From Paramacrobiotus richtersi (taxonomy: Eukaryota; Tardigrada; Eutardigrada; Parachela; Macrobiotidae), in NCBI GenBank assembly GCA_034698045.1, contig JAQGAU010000219.1, positions 1 through 34,122 of the forward strand: DNA of 34,122 nucleotides, read 5' to 3'. A program made the translations under genes and the position numbers. The first letter of the stretch is position 1. Every line of letters starts with the position of its first letter. Positions 9,157 through 20,403 of this stretch are shown here, piece by piece. The notes under the pieces were generated by a model. That model saw only the letters and a list, made by a program, of their open reading frames with translations, was not told the DNA's origin and did not search any database.

Positions 9157-12100
9157 ATTCGTCTTTAGCCGCACGGGCACACGGAAGTGAGCGCTCTACA
9201 GCATTCATATAATGGCGCATCGTGCTCCGGGCCTCCGCCGCACAGTCGATATCGATATCAGAGAGCACGACGTTCCAGTGGTTCTCCGCTTTTCCGCCCC
9301 CGGGAAAGATGCATGGACAACACGAGCGCCGGACAGTGTAGTTGGAGATCAACAATCGCCGGCATATTGGCATAAGAATGGATATGCATGTGCAGTAGTG
9401 TACATATTCGTCATTATCCAGTCGAGTACAAAGCTCGTACGACGCAGTACAGTTCCTTATAAGGATGACTGACAGAATGACCTTTTTCAGCTTTAGCAGG
9501 GTAGAAATCATAATCATTGTTCTAGCGGGATGGTCCGTCCAATGAGATACGTTAACTAACGCCAAGCCCTTCGTGTTTCCACCAATACATCGATCCAGTA
9601 ACTGTCCGATGAAATAGCTTTCGTTATCATGACGTAATGGGATCTGCTTGCTTATAACACGGAAGTCAAGTGCAATGCAGATCGACTGCAGTGAGCTTGT
9701 TAGTGCTGCATTCCATAATGCACATACCCTGAAAGACACACTTTAATTTGTTATTTATACACAGTTCTCACATTTGTAAGTTCAGTAAATCGATACGAAT
9801 AACGCCATAAGTCTTATTAGAATTAAAAAAGGTTTGTACACCCACAGTAGCCACAGATAGCGCCTTAGATCATGACTCCAATGAACCGCTAGTGTACACC
9901 TATACAGATCAGGCCTAACGACTTGTAGATTGTTAGATTATTCATGGACCAATTGCAATTTGCTGATATTTGTTATTTGTTATTTATTTTATATTAGTTA
10001 TCAGTAAGCCTGATATTAAACAGTAAGTAAAAATTAGAATTTTCTGTCATAAAACAGTAAACAGTAAATGAAGAAAAAGGTGAAACAGTAAACAGTACAG
10101 TAAAGTAAACAGTAAGTAAGTGCCGGAAGGGCAACAGTAAACACTGAACACCAAGTAAGTCCGTTTATCGGATAGTAACACATCACGGATAGGCCACTAC
10201 TTTTCATAGAGCTCCAGAAAATGTTCACGATTCGCTCAGGATTGTAACGTAAAGTTTTCGTTTTGGTGGAATGCATGCAGTCCGATGCGAATGCGATCGC
10301 AGACAACCCACTGTTAGAGATAGCAGTAAAACTAAAGTCACTTCACTTTGTAAAACGTAAGCAGTGCAAGCATAACTGTTTACGTATATACCCGACTGTA
10401 AACTGTCACGCAATCGCAAATCCGAATACAATTAGTGAAGCTTGATCTGCATGTAGGTTTTGAAGTGTAAGCCTGTTGTTTTACGAACTATGGACGTATG
10501 GTGATGGGAGAGTTCAACTATAAAAAGCAACAACAATTTTACAACCTGCATGGGTACTACAGAAGTACAAAAATTCAGTGCGACTTCGGCTATAATTACG
10601 GCGCCACACTTGTCGATAATCTACCAATCAGATGTACTAGCATAAGCGAAATGTGCCTTCAAGGACGTATATAACTGTCAAAGAGTTGAACTAAGTGCTC
10701 TTACCTTCTTGCTTTAACCTGGGAATGAACGTCTAGATGACACAAAACTTCCAGTATGATCTCTGGTGGGAGATATCTAGCCATTCGTCCGCCTGGTTCT
10801 GCAAACATCGGAATTGTAAATTGTTGACCATAGACGTTATTACTTACATATTACTTACATACATGTACTTCTATACACAAGAATATATTATGTATGCATA
10901 GATGCACAGAAATCGTGACAGGATCCAGGCTAGCAAAACAACTGCACTGCGCTGCTAGTAGCGCGCAAGTTGCACGGCGCAACCGAACCTTTAAACCTTT
11001 TAATTTTCGAATTTTTTCGACTTTAGAAGCCCCGTCGTTATGCTTTCCTGCAAGAGCCTGGTTCAGTCCATTTGCGGCCGGTCGAAACTTTGAGGATTCC
11101 GGGCTCTGCCTTTACTGTCCTCTTTCCGTTTGCCGGACGCAAGATTCGTGGAGAAACCGATCTACCGCTCTTATAAAGCATGGGACCGGCCGGTTAGTTT
11201 ATTAGCGGTTGTTAAGAGCAATGGAGCATCTGTTTTGGGTACTAGAAGCGCATGTTCCAAGGGGTTTGGTAACGAGTTTGATGTAGTTTCTACGATGTTT
11301 AATAGATATCCTGATGTTTAACCATTAATACGTACTGTTAGTGTTCTCCAAGCGTTGGCTTCGTGTCGTGTTGTGGCTTTTGCCAATAAATAACTTTATG
11401 GACCTATAAAGCAATATTGATAAATAAATATTCAGTTAAGTTTATGGCTTTTTGGGGCCTTTCAAATGATTGAGTAACTGACGATTTGGATTATAAAAGC
11501 AACACTGGAACTGTATAATAGCAAATTCCACAATCCCTCGGGGTCACTTAAGTCCTGTCCCCTTTGGTACTGGTGATCGTACTGAACTGGCTTAATTAAA
11601 AGTAGTACTTTTGGATGCACGTACTAGTGGTCGAGTTAAAGGAAGGCGTCTATGCTATTCACGGCGTAGGCTGAAAGAAGTGCCGTTGAAAAATAATTCA
11701 TGTCTTTTAAACGGTAGTAGTACTTGATTAGAAAGAACTGTAGCTGCCGCCTGGTTGTACTTACGGTATCGTAAACTGTATGTACTGTTGTACAGATTAC
11801 CCTGAACGGACCCAGCTGCTTCGTAAGAACCGAAATATTTTTTTGGAATTCACGGGGTCACTCTGTGTCTACACAAACGTTTTAGGAATTTGTTTAATAT
11901 GGAGTATGGGATTGTCTTTGTAAGCAGCATAGCATATATGTGCGTCTAACTGCTTCCAGACTCCACAACCATTGAGTACGGTAGCATCCCGGACAACCGT
12001 AGTCATGCCGTACTTATTGGTCGCAGAGATAATGTTTTTTTAATCTTATTCACTATCCCTTACCTTGGACTTGCAAAATCGGAGCGCAGGGAAGTTCTAC

Positions 12101-13143
12101 GTTTGGATTCTGGTAGCACTCAAGAAACCTTTCCGTGGCAGCCGAGATCATATCCTTCCGACCCGATAACGTCGTCACGTATTCGTATGTCCCAATAAGG
12201 GGATTCTGCACGATCTCCAGAAATACGAAAACGATAGTATCTCCATTAATCCGCACGAAAAGCCGATCCTTAAAATATTAACCCGTAGGTCAGTCAGTAC
12301 CATCAAGTACATAAAAAAGATTCAATTTATGAATTCACTCATTGCGCACAACGAAATAAAAACAAAAGATTTCAAATCGCTTGTTTGCGCGTTATTTTGT
12401 TGTGCTAGTTTCTCCAGCGTAAGACGGTGGGATACAGATTTGATTTTCAGGCGATTGCTTACTTTCAAATATGGGAAATAGGAGTGCTTTCTGGTAAATT
12501 ATTAACGATTCTGTACATCTTTGACCACAGACCGACAAACCTGGTTCTGTCGATATATATAGCCGGTTTTATCAGCACTACGGAACGCTCGAGCCAGGAA
12601 CGTGAGAATCCGGCCTTCGTTAACGGTTTTGATGGTATTAATCATGTCAGAACGCAAAATAAACTTTACGAAAGGAATGCTGCCCAGTGCGCCCAAGGAT
12701 GGTTGGTTAATCGGCAGTTTTTCAACAACTTGCCAGTGGTGTACCAGTACATCTTCGCAGGCGCTGCCTCCTTCGTTGTTGGTTCCAGCTGGGTGTACTC
12801 GCACGTAGCATAAGAACAAGTTTGCCAAACCACAGTTGCAGAGAATTTGGGCTGCACGGAATATATACGGTCCGGTTGCTTCGTTCCGCAGAGCGACTTG
12901 TATATCTGCAGGTTCCTGTAGAATATCATAGTGAAGCTGATCAAGAAGGCGGTGTTCCCAAACATGACGAGAATGTATCCACGTAGGCGGCCGCTTAGCA
13001 CAATCGAAGTCGATCCGTATATAATCACCCTCGATATCCTGAACGTATCCCAAACACCACACATCGTCTCCTTTATTGACTAGCACAGTATTAGCCAAAT
13101 TTAACTGGCGACCATCGCGTTTTCCTCGGGAAAAGTAGGACAT
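9074..13143 (-). CDS. Unrecognised 582-aa protein with a Tudor/Agenet-like N-terminal segment
   Basis: Five exons chain in one frame: 13143-12541, 12268-12071, 12012-11879, 10310-10152 and 9728-9074. Phases are 0, 0, 2 and 2, and the first donor CAG/GTTTGT resembles the third, AC/GTTTGT. The second junction (59-nt intron, weak donor GTCCAA) is least certain; a stronger donor, G/GTAAGG at 12064, breaks the frame. Residues ~18-65 (VLVNKGDDVWCLGYVQDIEG...IRIDFDCAKRPPTWIHSRHV) resemble a small beta-barrel of the Tudor/Agenet kind: a polar strand, then W..GYV, D.I.IDFD and WIHS. Later segments are mixed alpha/beta, with RYNPERIVNIFWSSMKSSG in exon 4 and a last exon containing HWTDHPARTMIMISTLLKLK and a Cys-rich turn (SCCPCIFPGGG). 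No catalytic motif is recognised. The gene lies wholly between the two inverted repeat copies. The N-terminal domain guess is inference from pattern only. Confidence 0.5.
10018..10146. repeat. ACAGTAA-rich low-complexity tract
   Basis: The words ACAGTAA, AACAGTAAACAG and GTAAGTAAG recur many times over ~130 bp, as degenerate short tandem repeats inside the last intron of the - gene. Confidence 0.65.
11095..11321 (+). CDS. Coding-like terminal exon, unrecognised
   Basis: After a possible acceptor (TTTGAG at 11089-11094) an open frame reads to TAA at 11319-11321. It includes DARFVEKPIYRSYKAWDRPV and CSKGFGNEFDVVSTMFNRYP, which looks like genuine protein. A competing frame over 10894-11205 is lower in quality. 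It lies antisense inside the long third intron of the 9074-13143 gene, so it would be a nested gene or a displaced exon. No family is recognised and no upstream exon was confirmed. Confidence 0.3.
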
Positions 13144-13845
13144 TGCGTGTGTAACTAGCCAAACTAACTATTAATTTTTCTCAAATTCAACTATAAAAAC
13201 TCTGTATCACTTTAGAAGAGAAGTGGTGCCCATTTTTTATACAAATGATTCAAACGAAAACACTGAAACTATCGTGTCATCTACAAAATAATAATAACTT
13301 TGCACCTGTACGAATCGGGTCACTTGCCTTACTCGTAATACGCTCATAAAATAAAAATTAATAAAATATCGTCGCTGAGAGTGAAACTTCTGCTGAGTTG
13401 CAAATTACAAACTTGTACCAGATTCGGGAATGAATTCCAAAGATCTGCTAAGCAGGCTGGCATCTATACACTGCAAGCAGTACTGAAAGTGCCATGTCTA
13501 CCGCAAATGAGAAGCACATTCATTGACATATTATTTGTTGTGAAAATGGAAATGCGCTCGCTCGATCAGTTAGGGGTCAGAAGGGAGAGAAGAGCATATT
13601 CTCAGAATACCACGACATACAGAGTAACATATGATAGGGGATTCCGAGAAAATATTTCTGTATCGAAAAGTAACCAAGCGAGGCGCTTTAACGGCTATAA
13701 TTATAAACCCGCCTCCTAAAGACACTTCGAGTTCCCTATGTCGTGAGTACATGGAAGTTACTGGTAATTTATAACACGACATAGTAGAAGCGCAGTGCAT
13801 GTGAATCCTTACGTCTTGCGCAAATATAGGGCTAAAGGCTAGGTG
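13144..13845. other. Upstream region of the 582-aa gene
   Basis: About 700 bp before the 13143 start. It holds one + frame (13381-13719) opening at GTG with unremarkable protein sequence, probably chance. No promoter motif is clear. Confidence 0.3.
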
Positions 13846-14445
13846 CCGTTAATTTTGTGTGCGTGACAGTTGTTATGAACATGAGTATATAAAAATAGTT
13901 ATGACTTCTGCGTATGCTACACTCGTTATGTGTTATGAGTACGAAGTACCCGTTGTGAGTATATATAGTTGTGAGTATACAGTACCTATCATACATAGAA
14001 ACACGTGTGTCTTGTGAAAGTATTTAACTAACGTTATCTGTAAACTGAATTAATTTAACTAGCGTAGGCAGTTTTGTCAAAAATTGTTGCATTGTGCCAC
14101 AATTGTGGTAATATTTTACTGTGGTATTTATATATATACTTTGGTGGTACTATTTCATATTGTGGTAGGCCACAGCTATCAATAATAATTATACTAAAAA
14201 AAATATTTTCGACTGCCGCCTCAGGGTTTCTTGAGATCTGTATTCAGATCGTAGTCCTCGCAAAGCGATTCGGATTTTCTGTTTTACAATTCAGTGTGAT
14301 GGAGGTTCGGCCGATTCTTAGTAAGCAGTGTTCGGCAAAGCGCAGTCGAAAACTCAAGGACCCCAAACTGGTCCACAGGCGTAGCAGGAAACAAGTCATC
14401 ATCTGGGTGCGTAGGTCAGACAGACCGATTCTTTTCGGTTGTATG
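13846..14445 (+). repeat. Dispersed ~600 bp repeat, right inverted copy
   Basis: Reverse-orientation partner of 4126-4721. It starts CCGTTAATTTTGTGTGCGTG and ends near GGTTGTATGTACA. Relative to the left copy it has an extra TATATATAC-type insert near 14130 and a missing stretch near 14160. A short third fragment in the same orientation as this copy lies at 14741-14785. Confidence 0.8.
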
Positions 14446-14740
14446 TACATATATGACCGACTTTTCCATTCGACAGGCGGTTGTGCATTTACGGCAAAAT
14501 TGACCAAGTTTACGGTGCTCTATCTGTTCCGAATTTCCTTTGTCACATTTTTGTTCAGCGCGCGAATTTCTGCCGTAACCAAACATTATGTGCAACCGTT
14601 CTGGCATATATGCTCATCTGGTGGTTTAATTTGTTCAAGCGGAGCTAGTCTGGTTTGCGAGATCTCGTGGTCATGGGACGGAGTTCCGTAATAGGAACTA
14701 GTATGTAGATAGTACCTCTATATACATAGTACAAGAAACA

Positions 14741-14785
14741 CCTTCGGCTGTCGCCTCAGGGTTTCTTGAGATCCGCATTCAGAAT
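14741..14785 (+). repeat. Third fragment of the dispersed repeat
   Basis: Contains GCCTCAGGGTTTCTTGAGAT and flanking bases, matching 14213-14258 in the same orientation. It shows the repeat is a family and not a single inverted duplication. Confidence 0.6.
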
Positions 14786-15119
14786 CGAATGGAAAACATG
14801 CTGTCCAGGTCCAAGCTAGTCTACATGTAAAACGATTGTGACAGGCAAAGCTTTCGAACTGGCGAAAATTTCGTCCCGCGTAAACTTTGGATAGCCAGAA
14901 GCTTACTGTCTTTATCCGTCCAGGGAAACGCACCTAAAGATCACCCGGACGCTTTTGGTGCGAGCCGTTAAATTCTCGGTTTACTCATTGGTTTATCGAG
15001 TACTGATCTGATCACTCAGTGACCAGTATTGTCCGGATAATATTGGTCATTCGGTGACGAAGAAACGGTACAGAAAAAAATGCCCGGGCGATACCGATTT
15101 GACCACCGAAAGATCACTC

Positions 15120-16411
15120 TCACTCGAAGATTTCTCTGGGGATGATTCATAGGCTCACAGCGTGGGCAAATTTGTGCCTTTGGACGGTCTTTCCGGTCAC
15201 AAAGGGTTTTTCAGTTTGATCGGCGGCCGCGAACGTGAGGTCAGTCATCATGTTCCGCTTTAAGCACTTGTATTTGTCGGTTGTTTATTTCTTCGGTTCA
15301 GCTCGAGAACTCTGATTGCTGATAACTGGTCGAAAACTCAGCGCTAAAAAGTGTTTTAATGTTACTTCTGTTCGTCTTGCTTGAAGCTTCGACGTGAAAG
15401 GTAGGATGCGTGTTCTGACCCACGCCTGGCCAGACGACTGCTCCAAAGAAAAACAGTCGACGTGGTGATATAATTTTCATCTCTTTTGCTTCCGGTCGAC
15501 TATGTTTGATACGCTCGGCTTGTTCTCGTTTTTTTCCGTTCGATATGATGCTCAGCAAATTCTTTCAAACCGGTATCTGTGATCGCGAAAAATTCGAAAA
15601 AGTATTCGCGACACCATTCTGTTTCGTTAATTATAAACTGCTCAGAACAGGATAATGTCGCGCGGCTGCGACGTTTGTGAGACTCAAACTTTCGTCAATG
15701 TCTGTTTCTCTATACACCAAAATATAACTGTTAAAACACTTCTTTATATTCTTGATGCAGTTTCAGTCCCGAGAAATATTTTTTGCATCGAAATAACGAC
15801 ACGGACCTGAATTTGTACGTTGGTAGTTTATTTGTTGGCGTCTGAGTTAGACATAGCACATTTGATGCAATCCGCCCGTATTTGGCTTTCTCTGTAACAG
15901 GTGACCTTGAGAGATAAAAACTGATTCATGGTTTCTTTTGCTTGTTTGGGTCAGCCCGCACGGTATTTTTAAACGATTTTCGGTTTGTTCTGTGGTTGTG
16001 TAACTTTGGGGCAAATCTTGTTCTTGAGTACGTTTCTAGTTCTGGTCGAGTGTTGGATGCAACGTAAACTTTCCACACAGAAAGCGTCCTTTCCAGAGAG
16101 TCGTCAACCGCGCCCGGTCGGTATATGGTCAAACATCAGCCATCCAGTGATCAGTTGTACCTGGACACTTTTGCGGGATCTCAGCTGATAACCGGTTTCA
16201 TCCAGACGCTTGTGCCAGAGTGTCATGAAATCCTCATACATATGACCCGTTTCGTTCGCAGCGTTCAGAGAGAACCATCTGGATAAGACTGGTGACCTGG
16301 TATTACTCGATAAAAATGTACAGTCATCGTTTGCGGGGTCCGGCAAAAGGGTCTAATTGAGCTGTAGAAACTTTCCTTTTGATCGGTGGCTGCGAGCGTT
16401 GGGTCAGACAT
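15120..16411 (-). pseudogene. Two diverged tandem copies of a coding-like - strand unit
   Basis: Two start regions match: 16411-16378 (MSDPTLAATDQKE) and 15248-15215 (MTDLTFAAADQTE), 28 of 34 bases identical. Downstream of each, protein-like stretches appear in different frames, for example NAANETGHMYEDFMTLWHKR (within 16104-16346), SLERTLSVWKVYVASNTRPE (within 15926-16132) and SSSESDLSVVKSVSPGHFF (near 15060-15140). I could not join them into one open gene. They look like a duplicated, decayed or heavily spliced lineage-specific gene. Family unknown. Confidence 0.35.
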
Positions 16412-16608
16412 CCAGTACCGTTTTTGGTGACGTTTTCTGTTACGTTTCACTCACCCCCGCTGATCGACTGAAGCCGTGGCTATGAATAAAGTTTGCTCTA
16501 GATTTATTTCAGTTTCATGGTTAATGCAAAAACGCAATATTGTCTGCAAAGATGCACTATTTTCTGATGTTATGAAATGGTTGAGGTAATAATTATATCG
16601 CACAGATT

Positions 16609-16803
16609 ATGTCGATTTGTGGATATGCATTTATTTTGATCATGTTAATTGCTTCTTTCATCCGAGGATCACTGGCCAACGCATTGGGAGGGCCATGCCC
16701 GTTGTTGCAAGACAGACCACTACTGCAGCAGCTGACAAGTGACTACTGCTCCATTAGGCTTTATTCCTTATTGTTGATTCAGAATAAAACTATAATAATT
16801 TAA
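16609..16803 (+). CDS. Candidate small secreted protein (64 aa)
   Basis: Starts at ATG with a clear signal-peptide-like segment (MSICGYAFILIMLIASFIRG, then SLA/NALGG). The mature part would contain two Cys (PCPLLQ and DYCSIR). An AATAAA at 16783 overlaps the last codons, so either the stop is used right before cleavage or the real transcript is spliced before it. Not recognised. Confidence 0.35.
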   Translation: MSICGYAFILIMLIASFIRGSLANALGGPCPLLQDRPLLQQLTSDYCSIRLYSLLLIQNKTIII

Positions 16804-16882
16804 ATGTTTTTAATTTCGTTCGAGATTTTGCTGAATGGGGTTTTTTGTTTTAGTGATCGAATATGCTGTGTTGCGGTATTAA

Positions 16883-16924
16883 TTGTTTTCTTATCAACCG
16901 ATATAGAAATCGAGCGGGTATCGT
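16883..16924 (+). repeat. Short dispersed repeat, copy 1
   Basis: TTGTTTTCTTATCAACCGAT followed by AGAAAT and GTATCGT matches 19684-19725 in the same orientation at roughly 80% by eye. It may be a fragment of an unrecognised interspersed element. Confidence 0.45.
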
Positions 16925-18200
16925 GACTATCGTTGCTTAGTTTAGTTTAATTGTTTTACGTCCATAGATACAAGGGAGAAGTCCCTTATTGAAATCTACA
17001 GACACATTAGCAGAAGCGCGCACAATAAAGAACAACGATTTCAACAACAGTCAACAGATAATACCCATACTGGAAAAAAAACAGTTCGTCCAAATCAACA
17101 GAAATTCGCTATAATGAAGGCAGATAATCGGCAGAAAAATTCTCCCTTATCCAGTTTAAATCTTTCCAGTTTATTTCCTCTAAAGCTGTTTCGAATCTGG
17201 TCAAAGAGGCATACGCAGTTTCGTCCAAATCCAGTTCATTCCTCAGGTCAGGTATTTATGCCGCGTCAGGATTTTGCCGGTAAAGGGCACTCGTTCACCA
17301 CCACAACGATCGGCTAAAGAAGCGGTTATAAATGTACAAGCGCGGGTTGCGCTGGCGCGCAACCCATTTGTGTTCAAAATGTTTGAGGTTATAGAATATT
17401 TGAAAGTTCCCGAAATCTCAGATGGTACGTAGTGGCTGACATGTTCAACAATATTGTACCAATTTTTCTCCAGGATTCTAATTTTTTGCAATAGCTTATT
17501 GCAGTTTTACATGAGACATGCTTACAATTAGAAAAGAGTTCTGGGATCTATGCATCGTGCCACTTCGAACGATGTAATATAAACGTAGAATTCGGAAAAG
17601 CTAATCGACTTGGTTAATTGGGCCGATAATATTTATAATTATCTGTATCAACTCTGCTGGTATCAGTGAATTCACATGTTTCGGTCTACCCATGAATCCA
17701 TGTACACGTCATTACTTACTGTGGTATGCAAAACGTACGAATACGTGCGAGTTGTTTCTGCATTGTTTCAACATAAATAGCTGCATAAAGATAATACTGA
17801 AAAATTAAAAAATGAAAACGGTTAATGTTTTCGCGGAAAATCCAGACTTTTAGGCGTGTGACCTTTAGTTTCGATATGGTTCACTGGGAATTTTTCGTGC
17901 GTGAAGTCTGAATTGAAAAAAAGGATGCAGCACAGTTTTTGTAATCTCTTGACCACTATTCACGAGTGCGAGAACGATTTGTGTGCGCAGTATCCGGCTG
18001 TGACGCTACCACCGGAGAAAACTTAAGCACAAACCCGTGCATCAAAAGCCTCGTCTTGAACCGATTCTTTTGAAATTTGTCTGGAAAACGTAGATACACA
18101 CGAGGACGATTGTGTACGAGTACCTAAACCAGTTTAACAGCTTTACTTCAAAACGTTAAAAATTGTAGAATTCAGTTCAAATTTTGAGGAAAATGCTGGA

Positions 18201-18428
18201 ATGCCTGTTTGGGTCACAATCGTCCTCATGTACGTCGTATTTTTTGTCGATATAGCTTCGAAAGGATCGGCCGGAGACGAGATTTCTCTAGTGAATGCGC
18301 CGCATCCGGATGATGCGCACAGTTCGTTTTCACATTCGTATATGCTGAACTGTGTCCACCAAAAGCAACAGCGTATCTTGTTCAACCGTTTCAGAGTGCT
18401 TCAAGTTTTCAGACGGTATTCCGCATGA
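18201..18428 (+). CDS. Candidate small secreted protein (75 aa)
   Basis: An ATG-started frame with a hydrophobic N-terminus (MPVWVTIVLMYVVFFVDIAS) and a probable cleavage site after GSAG. It continues with an acidic/polar middle (DEISLVNAPHPDDAHSSFSH) and a basic C-terminus (RFRVLQVFRRYSA), and has one Cys. The minus-strand frame over the same DNA is less protein-like. It could be a complete microgene or a first exon. Family unknown. Confidence 0.38.
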   Translation: MPVWVTIVLMYVVFFVDIASKGSAGDEISLVNAPHPDDAHSSFSHSYMLNCVHQKQQRILFNRFRVLQVFRRYSA

Positions 18429-19250
18429 CCTCCGTAAACCAAGAATTTTAGCTCAACTACCTAATATTCAGGAAAATTTTTCGATTTTTGTTTTTGACTT
18501 TTTGCACGATAACAACTTACAGTGTAACACAGAACAGTGCCTAATATCAACATGAAAAGAGAATACGTAGATGCAAAAATACATTACATTGTCGAAATAT
18601 TGTCGAATATAGCTTACTGTCATATTATTTTTCATGCAGTGGATCATGCGAATTTGGAAACGAAGCTAGATGAATTCTCACTTCACTGTTTCTACTGCAT
18701 TTTAAGAATTCTGATAAAGAAACGGTGATAAAAAACAGTGATCGAAAACTATTGGACAGTATCATACCGAATACCGACTTTTAACTTCTAATGACAAATC
18801 TGGCTACGGCTTATCAGTGCCCTGCATAGTTTCCTAGTTGGCACCTGTATGAAAATCTTTGTCGGTTCTGTAACGGTTTGACGCTTTAACGGTGTCTCCA
18901 TTAAAACATTCCATCCATGGAAACTGAATCTAACTGGAAATGGATTTCAACCCACACGTCCATTACGTTTCACAACTCTTAGGTTATACATGCGAATAAG
19001 CACACACACGCCACCTGTGATCACAGTTACCGAAAATTTGAAAATTCGATAAAAAGTTCTAGGTCACGAATTTTAACACAAACTTTTCAATTGGCAAACC
19101 CTTGGCTAGGTGCCTTGAGGCCAGAACTGACCAGATGCTGTTATATCGAAAGATAAAAGAGGAGTTCGATTCCGTGGAAACTGAGACGTAGAAATGTATG
19201 AATCTAGAGATAAGTAGTTTCTCCAGATTTCAGTTTTATGGTCATTAGCG

Positions 19251-19303
19251 TTTCATTACGTGGCCTGGGTTTGTTTCTACCAATGCCGTCTGACGTAATG
19301 AAA
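19251..19303. repeat. Hairpin with 11-bp perfect arms
   Basis: TTTCATTACGT (19251-19261) and ACGTAATGAAA (19293-19303) are exact inverted copies with a ~31-bp loop, in otherwise featureless intergenic DNA. Confidence 0.5.
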
Positions 19304-19683
19304 TGATTGTTTTATTTCTCATTTTTGAATTTTGATTCAAAATGTAACTTAGTGTTTCATGTCCGTCAGCATTTGCGAAATAATTTATACTGTGATACTC
19401 GAAGCTTGAAAAACTGTGTGTAGTCTGTTAGTGTATGGTTTTTCGTCGATCGACCGTTTCGCTATCCTGCAACTGTTTTGCTCTGCGATTTCATTGCTTC
19501 TTGTAAATTTAGACTTTTTAATTGCAAATGATTGTTATCCCGAAAGAGTACCGAACTGCAAAGTTTGAGAACGATTCAGAACGTATAAAGATTTCAAATG
19601 AAATGCGTGTATGTACACACCGTAGATCTGCATTTTGGTTTTACGGCTTACGTATTGACCTTAAATCGACTGAAAAAATTTAT

Positions 19684-19725
19684 TTGTTTTCTTAGCAACC
19701 GATACAGAAATTAGGTGGATATCAT
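19684..19725 (+). repeat. Short dispersed repeat, copy 2
   Basis: Partner of 16883-16924, with the same TTGTTTTCTTA and CAACCGATA blocks followed by AGAAAT and TATCAT. Confidence 0.45.
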
Positions 19726-20403
19726 TGTACAGTTGACGGTTTTGCCGGTACGTAAAGGCAGCAAAGTTTTTTTCGTTTCCGGCCAAAACACTGAGAACTC
19801 GCCAAAGAATTCAAACACTCACAATGTCACTCGTGCCACCGTTTTGCGTTATGGGCTATCTGAAAATAGTACAGGATCATACCGAGCTATTGCTGTTCGG
19901 GTGTTTTTGTTCTCCCGGGACTGCTCGCGGTATTATGATCAATTCTATCAAAATTTTGGTATAGGCCTAATTAGTATAAACAATGTACTGTGACGTACGC
20001 ACCTGTATATTAAACTGGATATTAGAACAGAAGTACGTATGCATACCGTAATTATTATTTTAAAGAGCTATGCAACGTGTACCGTACGTACATCAGCAAA
20101 AAAGCTTTAGCGCTCACAAATCAGAAGTTTTCAGAAGTCTTTCTTATGCCGTTACGCAATTGCAACGGACATCAAAATCGATTCTCTGAATTTCTGTTGT
20201 ATGTAGGTACATGCAGCTTATTGCGGTAAGGTGCGCTTTTTCCATTGTTCAGTGCAGCCTCTCTTGTCATACAGAGAAGTCAGGCCCTGCCTGAAATTTT
20301 CAGCGTATTTTTTCAGTGTTGGCTGTTGGCCTGTTGGTGCATTGCACAGTTGTTCAAGTGAAATTCGCGGCGCAGTTACGATCTCGCTTTACTGGACAAA
20401 ACG

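Larger units (their letters stand above)
18429..20403. other. Gene-poor intergenic region upstream of the ETS gene
   Basis: AT-rich DNA with only weak frames (18537-18728; 19715-19993, which opens at GTG). Apart from the hairpin and the short repeat listed separately, nothing is supported. The last ~200 bp probably contain the ETS promoter and 5' UTR, but no TATA box is obvious. Confidence 0.4.

Noticed and set aside
12064-12070. Strong donor G/GTAAGG at the end of exon 2 of the 582-aa gene
   Set aside because: Its phase leads to a stop or a wrong frame in every acceptor tried nearby. The weaker donor at 12071 keeps the frame, so the strong site was not used, with doubt recorded.
12427-12813. 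128-codon + frame
   Set aside because: Antisense to exon 1 of the 582-aa gene, with poorer composition and no splice or start context.
4126-14445. The repeat pair as LTRs of a retroelement or as terminal repeats of a Polinton-like element
   Set aside because: LTRs would be direct, not inverted, and no polymerase, integrase, capsid or protease reading was seen between the copies. A third fragment nearby suggests an ordinary dispersed repeat.
14074-14691. 205-codon + frame
   Set aside because: It begins inside the dispersed repeat, its frame is not kept in the other copy, and the product is compositionally uneven. No support as a gene.
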